From JBAXTE01 sp964653595 (GTDB taxonomy: Bacteria; Bacteroidota; Bacteroidia; Bacteroidales; WCHB1-69), in assembly GCA_964653595.1 (NCBI GenBank), contig CAZZHH010000012.1:1-64000 (forward strand): a DNA stretch of 64,000 bases. Reading direction: 5' to 3'. The notes under the pieces were generated by a model. That model ran no database searches. It had not been told where the DNA came from and worked only from the letters and a program-made list of their open reading frames with translations. The position numbers and the translations under genes were made by a program. Position 1 is the stretch's first letter, and every line of letters starts with the position of its first letter. Of this stretch, positions 25,375 through 33,455 are shown in pieces.

Positions 25375-26790
25375 TTAAAAAGTAGGAGCAATAGACTTTC
25401 CTAAATTCTTTTTTTTATCTTTAGGTTTGTATTCTTTTCTAGTACGTACCTTCAGACCATTTTTATATTCCACTTGCAGTAAAATAGTTCCATCATCGGA
25501 CCAATTAGTCCAAATGCCTTCTTTTACACGATTTATAAATGTACCTTCCGCTAATTTTTTTCCATTTGGATAATATTCAATCCATTTACCATCAGGGCGA
25601 TCGTTTTTAAATTCTTGAACTTTATTTTTTCCTCCATATTTATCGTAAAAAGTGAACATTCCTTCTTTTTTGTTATTCTTATAGGTTCCCTCTTCTAGTT
25701 TTTTTCCATTTTCCGCCCATTTTACCCATAATCCTTGTTTCATGTCCTCTTTATATGTTCCTTTGGTCATCATTTTTTGATTTTCGTACCAATAGACTGA
25801 AGAACCATGTTTGGCACCCATTAGGTATTCATTAACATACTTTGGAGCGCCAGAATAATAATACCCTTTCCATGTTTTATTCATTTGTCCATTGGAGAAA
25901 TATCCTTCGTTTTCAATCAGACCATTTTTGTACCACATCTGCCAAAAACCATCCTCTTTATCTTCTAAAAAATTACCTTCTCTTTGTTTTTTTCCATCTT
26001 CAAACCATGCAATCCATTTACCAGATCTCTCTCCATTAAGATAATTTCCTTTTTTCCATAGTGTGCCATTTTCGTAGAAATATTTCCACTCACCCTGATG
26101 CAAATCGTTTTTAAAAGAGCCCTTGCTAGCAATTTTTCCAGTAGGATAATAATAAGTCCATGTACTATCTTGTAAATCATCTAGCAAATAACCATCCACT
26201 TCAAGAATTCCGTTTTCGTTCCACCATTTACATGAATTATTTAATTTGCCAGCAATATATGTTCCTTGTTGGGCTAACTTTCCGTTGGGATGGTACTCCT
26301 TAAAAGGGCCATCCATATTCCCATTTAAGTATTGACATTCCCTTTTAATTTGCCCATTAGGATGGTAAAAAACCCATTTGCCAGAACGTTTTTTGTTTGC
26401 AATATCTCCTTCGGATTCAACTCTTCCGTTTTCGAACCAAGCGGTGTATTTTCCATTATCCGCATTATATTCTGCTTGTTTTTGGCCGTTTTCGTGCCAA
26501 TAAATCCAATTTCCAGTTTGTTCGTCGTTCTTATAAAAACCCTCAGACCATTTTTTAGTGTTTTGATACCAATATGTCCATTTACCCTCTTTTTTGCCCT
26601 CTTTTACTATCCCTTCGGATTTTTTATTTTTATTGCTCCAAAATTCTACTGTTGGTGTCTGAGAGTATGTTTGTATAATGAAACAAAAAAGCAAAGCAAT
26701 AAAAAAAGAAATTTTTAGGGTGTAATATTTCAATCTAATAATAGGCAAAACTTGAGATTGTTTTAGATCTTTAAAGGTGCTTAAGTTCAT
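25375..26790 (-). CDS. Large exported MORN-repeat protein
   Basis: 471-residue protein built almost entirely of MORN_2 repeats, about 17 units of ~23 residues (residues ~60-450), for example KEGKWTYWYQNTKKWSEGFY, RSGKWVFYHPNGQIKREC and QGLWVKWAENGKKLEEGTY. The hydrophobic signal (LKISFFIALLFCFIIQTYS, then Gln) is preceded by about 25 polar residues, an unusually long n-region, so the true start may be a non-ATG codon downstream. No enzymatic motif is seen. Such repeat arrays form elongated beta-hairpin sheets. The gene is the first of the MORN, meaB, rhodanese run on the minus strand. Function unknown. Confidence 0.85.
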   Translation of the reverse strand: MNLSTFKDLKQSQVLPIIRLKYYTLKISFFIALLFCFIIQTYSQTPTVEFWSNKNKKSEGIVKEGKKEGKWTYWYQNTKKWSEGFYKNDEQTGNWIYWHENGQKQAEYNADNGKYTAWFENGRVESEGDIANKKRSGKWVFYHPNGQIKRECQYLNGNMDGPFKEYHPNGKLAQQGTYIAGKLNNSCKWWNENGILEVDGYLLDDLQDSTWTYYYPTGKIASKGSFKNDLHQGEWKYFYENGTLWKKGNYLNGERSGKWIAWFEDGKKQREGNFLEDKEDGFWQMWYKNGLIENEGYFSNGQMNKTWKGYYYSGAPKYVNEYLMGAKHGSSVYWYENQKMMTKGTYKEDMKQGLWVKWAENGKKLEEGTYKNNKKEGMFTFYDKYGGKNKVQEFKNDRPDGKWIEYYPNGKKLAEGTFINRVKEGIWTNWSDDGTILLQVEYKNGLKVRTRKEYKPKDKKKNLGKSIAPTF

Positions 26791-26911
26791 AATAGTAATA
26801 CATTCATTAAATTAATATATCGACCAATTTTATCTTTGCTAAATTAAAAAAAATAAACGAAGAATGGCTCTTAAATATTTAAAAATATCAAACGATGGTA
26901 GTTCTTTTATA

Positions 26912-26946
26912 AAAAATAGCTGCCAATAATATTGACAGCTATTTTT
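26912..26946 (-). terminator. Rho-independent terminator of ppiD
   Basis: AAAAATAGCTG (26912-26922) pairs with CAGCTATTTTT (26936-26946), with an inner CAAT/ATTG extension around a 3-base loop. Read on the minus strand it runs into TTTTTTAT, 19 bases after the ppiD stop. T-rich flanks on both strands make bidirectional use possible. Confidence 0.85.
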
Positions 26947-26964
26947 CAAAAAAGAAAAGAGTGA

Positions 26965-29085
26965 TTAATAATATTTTACTCTGTAATCTTTTATTTTAAT
27001 ATTTTTTTGAAGTGCATTAAAAGTTTCACTCGACACTCTTTGTGCAAACATATTAGCAAATTGCATGGAGATCATTTTATAATCAGCAGTTGGAGTTGCT
27101 GGAGTAAATTGATCGTAATAAACAACGTATACACCCATGTTTCCTTTAAGTGGTTTTGAAACTTGACCTGGCTTCATTACTGAGATTGCACCAATTACAT
27201 CTTGTTCGGGTCCATAATTATACAGATTAAATGCACCGAAGTTAAAAGTAGCAACTGTGTCAACAACGGATTGGAATTGCATTGCAATGTCGCTTGGGTT
27301 GGTAGATTTAGCAGTAGCAGATTTTAATTTTTCAATCAACTGATCTGCTTTTTTATCTCTTTTCACGAGAGATTCGATAAGAGGTTTTACCTGATCTAAT
27401 GTTGCAAATCCTTCAGGTTTAACATCTTTAAGAGTAGCAACGATATATTTTCCATCCACATCAAAGACTTGAGATACCATATTTTTTTCGGTTTTCTCAT
27501 CATAAGCCCATCTCACTATTTCTCTTCCATCTTTTACACCAGGAATGGTATATTCCATAGCTTTAATGTTATCAGCAGAACGTTTAGATAGACCTTGTTT
27601 TACTACACTTTCGTTAAATTTGGTAGTATTTTCGTTTTCCGAAGCAAATTTATTGGCTAAAGAGTATATATCTTGAACTGTTTTTTCGCTTGCTTCAATT
27701 GCTTTCTTTGCGATAGCAAGTTGAACTTTCTTTTCGGGATTAGTTTTATCGGTAACCATCATTACATGGTATCCTAAAGCGGTCTCAACGATACGAATGT
27801 CATTATTTTTAAGCATGTATAAGCTATCAAAGAATAGTTGATAATTGCCGTCGCCATCTGCCATCCAGCTTAAATCTCCAGAATCTCTTTTAACGGTTGG
27901 GTATTCAGAGAATTTTAATGCAAATTGAGTAAATTGAGTAGTAGCCAATTTTGTTTGCATCATAATACTGTCTGCTAACTTTTTAGCTTCTTCTTTGGTT
28001 CTTTTAGTTTTAGATCCACGAGCGCCTTCATATTGAACAAGAATATGGCTTGCTTTAACTGAATCGGGACGCATTTTGATATCTAGCACTTTAGCAAATA
28101 GATATTCATTGTTTTCAACAACAGGAGCCATAAAATCACCAACTTTAGCATTAAATGCGAGGGAATCGATACTTATTGGCAGTTTTCCTTTTTTAAAATA
28201 GGTGCTATCGTATTTTGTATCTGGCAAAGAATTTACAAAAGCGATTGGATCGGCAGATTCTTTAAACTCAGCAAAAAGTTTTTCCACTTCAATTTTAAGG
28301 GCTTCTAAGTCAGCAGGAGTTGGCACAACGTCAAAAACAACATAATCGAAATCTCTAACTTCTTCAGGTTGTTCAAACATATATTTATGATCTTCGTACC
28401 ATTTTTTATAATCTTCGTCGGTAATTTTTATGGTTTTATCATCAACTAATTTGTAGTTAGCTTGCACTATTCTGAAAGATGCATTTGAGTAGTAATCTTC
28501 GTACATTTTTTTTGCCAATGGCTTAGGTAAGTAGTAAGATTTTGCAATTAAATAGTTGTATTTAGTAGCGAATCTATTTGTTTTAATATCATTTAAAACT
28601 CCTTCGAAAAATCTTCTTTCTTCGGGTTTCGCTTGATCTTTATTTTGCATAAACTGTTGAACAGCAGCTGCGTTAAAAGCACCAGTTTCTGGATCACTAA
28701 AAAGTTGACGAATCATAGGATCAGGATTTTTACCTGTAGTAAGATCGTTCATTTCCTCTTCGGTAACGTCAATCCCTAATTTGTTGTATTCGTTATTTAA
28801 AAGATACTCACGAAGAAGCATATTCCATGCATATTCGCGAATTTGAAAATTTTCTTCTGGTGTAAAGTTTTCTTTTCCAGATTGTTGTTTAAACTTTTCT
28901 TCAACATCTTTAAAACGTTTTTCAAACTCATTCCATGACACATTTTCGCCATCAATTTCGGCTAAAACGTTTGTATGACTTTGACCTTTTCTAACAAAAT
29001 CTCCTAGAATAAATGCGAGAAGTGCAAGTCCAATTATCACGAGTAATAATCCTGAGTGTTTTCTAATTCTACCTATTGCTGCCAT
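26965..29085 (-). CDS. ppiD: Membrane-anchored periplasmic peptidyl-prolyl isomerase PpiD/SurA-like
   Basis: 706-residue foldase. A short cytoplasmic N-terminus and one transmembrane segment (SGLLLVIIGLALLAFILGDF, ~10-30) anchor it in the inner membrane. A SurA_N-like helical region follows (~35-220), then a parvulin domain (~330-450) with KASHILVQYEGARGSKTKRTKEEAKKLADS and the GDLSWMADGDG and VETALGYHVMMV motifs. A second, degenerate parvulin-like region forms the C-terminal half (PGQVSKPLKGNMGVYVV). It helps fold proteins emerging from Sec. ATG 29085 gives the MAAIGRIRKHSG N-terminus expected in Bacteroidota, and a -7 box lies 42 bases before it. Confidence 0.93.
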   Translation of the reverse strand: MAAIGRIRKHSGLLLVIIGLALLAFILGDFVRKGQSHTNVLAEIDGENVSWNEFEKRFKDVEEKFKQQSGKENFTPEENFQIREYAWNMLLREYLLNNEYNKLGIDVTEEEMNDLTTGKNPDPMIRQLFSDPETGAFNAAAVQQFMQNKDQAKPEERRFFEGVLNDIKTNRFATKYNYLIAKSYYLPKPLAKKMYEDYYSNASFRIVQANYKLVDDKTIKITDEDYKKWYEDHKYMFEQPEEVRDFDYVVFDVVPTPADLEALKIEVEKLFAEFKESADPIAFVNSLPDTKYDSTYFKKGKLPISIDSLAFNAKVGDFMAPVVENNEYLFAKVLDIKMRPDSVKASHILVQYEGARGSKTKRTKEEAKKLADSIMMQTKLATTQFTQFALKFSEYPTVKRDSGDLSWMADGDGNYQLFFDSLYMLKNNDIRIVETALGYHVMMVTDKTNPEKKVQLAIAKKAIEASEKTVQDIYSLANKFASENENTTKFNESVVKQGLSKRSADNIKAMEYTIPGVKDGREIVRWAYDEKTEKNMVSQVFDVDGKYIVATLKDVKPEGFATLDQVKPLIESLVKRDKKADQLIEKLKSATAKSTNPSDIAMQFQSVVDTVATFNFGAFNLYNYGPEQDVIGAISVMKPGQVSKPLKGNMGVYVVYYDQFTPATPTADYKMISMQFANMFAQRVSSETFNALQKNIKIKDYRVKYY

Positions 29086-29487
29086 TTGAATTGTATGTTT
29101 AATTAGTTTATGGTTCAAATAATTTGCAAAGTTAAAATAATTAACTTAATAACGAAATAAAACTATCAAAAAAAAAGTAAAAGTAAATGAAAGCTCTAAT
29201 TCCTTGAGTTATGTTTCAAATATTTCAGTCTAAAGATATTTAAATTATGGAGTAATTCCATTTTAGTAGTCGAATAAAAAAATGTGAACTATTTGATTTA
29301 TATACGTTTACTATCACATAATGGTTTATTTCAATTTGCGTAATAGGTTGACTAATAAATACTTATTAGAGCCATCGATAGAATAGCAAATTTTAGAATT
29401 TTGAATAATAGAACTATTTAATTTTGAATAAAATATTCTACTATTTCAAAAAAAAAGACGAAATTTGTCCTTTATTAGATTAAAAGT
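29086..29487. other. Divergent intergenic region ppiD/cysS
   Basis: About 400 bases, strongly AT-rich, with a perfect minus-strand -7 box for ppiD at 29127-29134. Before cysS only a near-match (GAAATTTG at 29460-29467) is seen. No open frame or stable structure stands out. Confidence 0.45.
29127..29134 (-). promoter_or_regulatory. -7 box (TAACTTTG) before ppiD
   Basis: Perfect TAnnTTTG on the minus strand, 41 bases before ATG 29085. A near -33 match (TTTCG on the minus strand, about 29153-29157) sits 18 bases further upstream. This box lies so near to ATG 29118 that initiation at 29118 would be near-leaderless; 29085 is preferred. Confidence 0.5.
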
Positions 29488-30957
29488 ATGAATCAGAGAC
29501 TGCTTGTTTACAATACCCTCACCCGAAAGAAAGAGCTTTTTGAGCCTATAAATCCACCATTTGTTGGCATGTATGTATGTGGGCCTACGGTATATGGCGA
29601 TCCACATTTGGGACATGCAAGGCCTGGAATTACGTTTGATTTAGTATTCAGATACTTATTGCATTTAGGATATAAGGTGCGTTATGTAAGAAATATTACC
29701 GACGTTGGGCATTTGGAGAATGATGCAGATCAGGGCGAAGACAAAATTGCAAAGAAAGCACGTTTAGAGCAATTAGAGCCAATGGAAGTTGCTCAATATT
29801 ATTTAGATAGATATCATTTGGCAATGGACAAACTTAATGTACGTCGTCCTAGTATTGAGCCACGTGCATCTGGACATATCATAGAGCAGATTGAGATTGT
29901 TCAAAAAATTATGGATGCTGGATTTGGTTATGAGTCTAATGGCTCTATCTATTTTGACATGGTGAAATACAATTCTTCGCATCAGTATGGAAAATTATCG
30001 GGAAGGGTATTAGAAGATTTATTATCAACCACTCGTGATTTGGATGGTCAAGAAGAGAAGCGCAATTCGGCTGATTTTGCGTTATGGAAAAAGGCATCCC
30101 CCGAGCACATCATGCGTTGGAATTCGCCCTGGAGCATTGGGTTTCCAGGTTGGCATTTGGAATGTACAGCGATGAGTAATAAATACTTAGGCGAAACATT
30201 CGACATCCATGGCGGGGGTATGGATTTACTATTTCCACATCACGAATCGGAGATTTGCCAATCCAACATTGCAAATGGGCATGAGCCTGCAAAATACTGG
30301 ATTCACAATAATATGATTACGATTCTTGGGCAGAAAATGGGAAAATCGTTGGGGAATTTCATTACTTTAAATGAGTTTTTTGATGGTAGTCATTCGTCCC
30401 TAGAGCAACCATATAGTGCGATGACCATCCGATTTTTTATTTTACAAGCTCACTATAGAAGTACTGTTGATTTTTCTAATGAGGCATTACAAGCGGCTGA
30501 AAAAGGGTTAAAGAAGTTATTAGCAGCACAAAGCATGTTGCCAAACCTCAAACCAAGCTCCCAGTCTACTGAAAACATTGGGGAGCTTCAACAAAAGCTT
30601 TATGATGCGCTCAACGACGACTTCAACAGTCCGATAGCGATTGCCCATTTATTTGATGCTGTAAGAATAATAAATTCCGTCAAAGAGGGAAAATCGACAA
30701 TATCTTTGGATGATTTAGAGTTATTAAAGAAGATTTTTCATGATTTTGTGAATGAAATTTTGGGTTTAAAATCCGAAGAGACTTCCTCAAATTCTGATTC
30801 TACCTTAAATGGGTTAATGCAAATATTGATCGAACTACGTCAACAAGCAAAAAACAATAAAGATTGGGCAACGGCAGATAAAATACGGAATGAGTTAAGC
30901 GCATTACACATTTCGTTGAAAGACACCAAAGACGGAACCGATTGGAACTTTGATTAA
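29488..30957 (+). CDS. cysS: Cysteinyl-tRNA synthetase
   Basis: 489-residue class I synthetase. The zinc ligand C31 is in MYVCGPTVYGDPH, followed by the HIGH-type motif HLGHA at 40-44. GWHLECTAMS and the GGMDLLFPHHESEICQS zinc-site region (~205-245) are present, and the second signature reads KMGKSLGN (~275-280), an accepted variant of KMSKS. A DALR-like anticodon-binding region is C-terminal. Length is slightly longer than the 461 of E. coli, as usual in Bacteroidota. It starts a plus-strand run continuing with the M28 lipoprotein, tilS and dsbD. Confidence 0.97.
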   Translation: MNQRLLVYNTLTRKKELFEPINPPFVGMYVCGPTVYGDPHLGHARPGITFDLVFRYLLHLGYKVRYVRNITDVGHLENDADQGEDKIAKKARLEQLEPMEVAQYYLDRYHLAMDKLNVRRPSIEPRASGHIIEQIEIVQKIMDAGFGYESNGSIYFDMVKYNSSHQYGKLSGRVLEDLLSTTRDLDGQEEKRNSADFALWKKASPEHIMRWNSPWSIGFPGWHLECTAMSNKYLGETFDIHGGGMDLLFPHHESEICQSNIANGHEPAKYWIHNNMITILGQKMGKSLGNFITLNEFFDGSHSSLEQPYSAMTIRFFILQAHYRSTVDFSNEALQAAEKGLKKLLAAQSMLPNLKPSSQSTENIGELQQKLYDALNDDFNSPIAIAHLFDAVRIINSVKEGKSTISLDDLELLKKIFHDFVNEILGLKSEETSSNSDSTLNGLMQILIELRQQAKNNKDWATADKIRNELSALHISLKDTKDGTDWNFD

Positions 30958-31074
30958 GAAACATGTTGGGAATAATTGATGAAATGGAGTTTTTGTCAAT
31001 TATATATCCTATACTTATTTGATGACCGATTTTTTGAAAAAAAATATTGATTAAACAAAACAATAAACCAAAAA

Positions 31075-32067
31075 ATGAGAGCACTATCTATATCAGTTAT
31101 AATTTTACTTCTTACTATACTTTCAAGTTGTAATTCTGGAAGCAAGAGCAATGATCCCAAGCCTGTAGAATCCGTAACCATTGAAAGTCCAATTTTTGAT
31201 GGGGACAGTGCATTTAGTTATGTTTCCACTCAATGTTCATTTGGTCCACGAGTTTCAGGGACTAAAGCACACGACGACTGTTCTAAATGGATTATAGAGA
31301 AGTTAACATCGTACACAAAAAATGTAGTTTCCCAACCATTTAAGGCTCGATTATGGAATGGGAAGGGCGTTAATGGAAAAAACATCATTGCTTCGTATAA
31401 TCCAGAGAATAAATCTCGAATTTTTCTAGCAGCTCATTGGGATAGTAGACCATACGCGGATCACGATGCGGATGTAAAAAACCATAATACCCCGATAGAT
31501 GGAGCGAATGATGGGGCAAGTGGCGTTGGCGTTTTGATCGAGGTTGCACGTCAGTTAAGCATTAAAAAACCAAATATTGGGGTTGATATTGTATTATTTG
31601 ACTTAGAGGATTGGGGTGAGCCACAAGATACGCAGAGCGATCAGGAAGACAATTGGTGTTTAGGATCTCAATACTGGGCAAAGACACCTCATATTCAAGG
31701 GTATAGAGCCCGGTTTGGCATTTTGCTTGACATGGTTGGAGCTCCCAATGCTGAGTTTGCAAAAGAGGGCACATCGATGTATTATGCTCCAGATATAATG
31801 AATAAAGTTTGGTCGATAGCCCATCAACTAGGATATAGCAATTACTTTGTTGAGAGAAACACCAATGGAATTACGGATGATCATCTATATATCAACAAAA
31901 TAATGTCGATTCCTACTATCGATATTATTCAACATGAACCAAACACCCAAACTGGTTTTAATAAGCACTGGCACACCTTAAACGACAACATAAGCAACAT
32001 AAGCAAAGAGACGCTTTCTGTAGTTGGGAAAATATGTTTAGCTGTTATTTATCAAGAAAAGAATTAG
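31075..32067 (+). CDS. M28-family lipoprotein, probable glutaminyl-peptide cyclotransferase
   Basis: 330-residue exported zinc enzyme-like protein with lipobox LSSC (Cys about residue 20). Metal-site motifs of the M28 fold are AAHWDSRPYADHD, DGANDGASGVGVLIEVAR, VDIVLFDLEDWGE, and a late DDHLYINK. In Bacteroidota, close M28 relatives convert N-terminal Gln of exported proteins to pyroglutamate (type II-like glutaminyl cyclase), and the W in AHWD plus the DLED(W)G segment fit that group better than aminopeptidases. The assignment is by motif only; a lipoprotein aminopeptidase is the alternative. Many signal peptides in this window leave Gln at +1, which would supply substrates. tilS follows after 4 bases, so they are in one operon. 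Confidence 0.8.
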   Translation: MRALSISVIILLLTILSSCNSGSKSNDPKPVESVTIESPIFDGDSAFSYVSTQCSFGPRVSGTKAHDDCSKWIIEKLTSYTKNVVSQPFKARLWNGKGVNGKNIIASYNPENKSRIFLAAHWDSRPYADHDADVKNHNTPIDGANDGASGVGVLIEVARQLSIKKPNIGVDIVLFDLEDWGEPQDTQSDQEDNWCLGSQYWAKTPHIQGYRARFGILLDMVGAPNAEFAKEGTSMYYAPDIMNKVWSIAHQLGYSNYFVERNTNGITDDHLYINKIMSIPTIDIIQHEPNTQTGFNKHWHTLNDNISNISKETLSVVGKICLAVIYQEKN

Positions 32068-32071
32068 TTTT

Positions 32072-33409
32072 ATGATCTCTTTAGAAAAAGATTTCCAGAA
32101 TTTCATTGATACTAACTCGCTTTTTAACCCTTTAAAAAAAGTAATTTTGGCGGTTAGTGGTGGCATCGATTCGATGGTGATGGTAGATCTTTTTCATCGT
32201 TCTAGGATTTCGTTTACCATTGCACATTGTAATTTTGGATTAAGAGGGATTGAATCGGATGGGGATGAACTTTTGGTGGGGTCGGTAGCCAACAAGTACA
32301 AAGCAGGCTTTGTAACAAAGTTTTTCAATACAGAGGAATATGCTAAAAAGAAGAATATTTCGATACAAGTGGCTGCTAGAGAGTTAAGATACGAGTGGTT
32401 TACCCAGCTATCTTCAGAAGAAAATATAGACACCATAGCTTTAGCTCATCACTCGGATGATGTAGCAGAGACTATGTTGATAAATCTTTGTAGAGGCACC
32501 GGTATTTCAGGGTTGCATGGGATAAAGCCACGCAATGGTATCTTTGTTCGACCATTGCTATTTGCTCAACGTTCGGACATCGAGGCATATGCAATTGAAA
32601 GGAAGATAAGATATAGAGAAGACAGTACAAATAAAAAAGATAAATATGCACGAAACAATATTCGTTTGCATGTTTTGCCTGCACTAAAGAAGTCGTATCC
32701 TGAGGTAATCCAATCGTTCTGTAAGTCGGCACAAATTCTTTCGAAGCAAGAATTAATTTACCGTAAAAGCATACAAGATTTTTTATCTAAGATCACCCAA
32801 AAAAATTCGGATCATATAACAATTTCTATTGCACCGTTATTGGATTACATATCACCCGAAGTAGCTCTTTTTGAATTTTTACATCCATTTGGATTTAATT
32901 CATCGCAAACGGAGGATATTTTAAACAACATTCACGGGCAATCGGGTGCAATATATGAAAGCAACACTCATAAGTTGCTTCGCGATCGATCCCATCTTTT
33001 TTTATCTCTGAAAGAAGAGAATTCACAAAAAGACATTTACATTATTGAAAGAATGGACCACACTTCTCATTTGCCAATTTCGTTGAGTTTTGAAAGAATT
33101 GAAAATTCAACGATCGATTTGATTAAAAATTCCGATCCAAATTCAATTATGGCAGATGCAAATAAGCTAATTTTTCCTTTAACGTTGAGAAAGTGGCAAC
33201 AAGGTGATTGGTTTATACCCTTTGGCATGAAAGGTCGTAAAAAAATAAGTGATTTTTTCCAAGACATGAAAATTCCGAATCATTTAAAATCACACATATT
33301 TATTTTAGAGTCGAATAAAAAAATCGTTTGGGTTGTTGGATATCGTATGAGTGAAGAGATTAAAGTAGATAACAATACCAAAAATGTGATAAACATCATA
33401 GCTGATTAA
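32072..33409 (+). CDS. tilS: tRNA(Ile)-lysidine synthetase
   Basis: 445-residue ATP-dependent enzyme that converts C34 of tRNA-Ile(CAU) to lysidine, changing its codon from AUG to AUA. The PP-loop SGGIDS is at 29-34. The N-ATPase domain continues with HCNFGLRG, a VAARELRYEWF motif, ALAHHSDDVAETMLINLCRGTGISGL and EDSTN. The TilS C-terminal domain has RKWQQGDWFIPFGMKGRKKISDFF (~385-410). Length is normal. It follows the M28 lipoprotein gene by 4 bases. A CAU-anticodon tRNA gene, possibly its substrate, lies 2.9 kb downstream. Confidence 0.95.
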   Translation: MISLEKDFQNFIDTNSLFNPLKKVILAVSGGIDSMVMVDLFHRSRISFTIAHCNFGLRGIESDGDELLVGSVANKYKAGFVTKFFNTEEYAKKKNISIQVAARELRYEWFTQLSSEENIDTIALAHHSDDVAETMLINLCRGTGISGLHGIKPRNGIFVRPLLFAQRSDIEAYAIERKIRYREDSTNKKDKYARNNIRLHVLPALKKSYPEVIQSFCKSAQILSKQELIYRKSIQDFLSKITQKNSDHITISIAPLLDYISPEVALFEFLHPFGFNSSQTEDILNNIHGQSGAIYESNTHKLLRDRSHLFLSLKEENSQKDIYIIERMDHTSHLPISLSFERIENSTIDLIKNSDPNSIMADANKLIFPLTLRKWQQGDWFIPFGMKGRKKISDFFQDMKIPNHLKSHIFILESNKKIVWVVGYRMSEEIKVDNNTKNVINIIAD

Positions 33410-33455
33410 CTTGAGATAATAATTAACTTTACACCCAAAAACAAGGGATAGAAAA

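Noticed and set aside
25375..26790. Repeated DNA that could look like a CRISPR or satellite array
   Set aside because: The period is about 69 bases, in frame, and encodes degenerate MORN repeats; units differ in sequence and there are no identical repeats with spacers.
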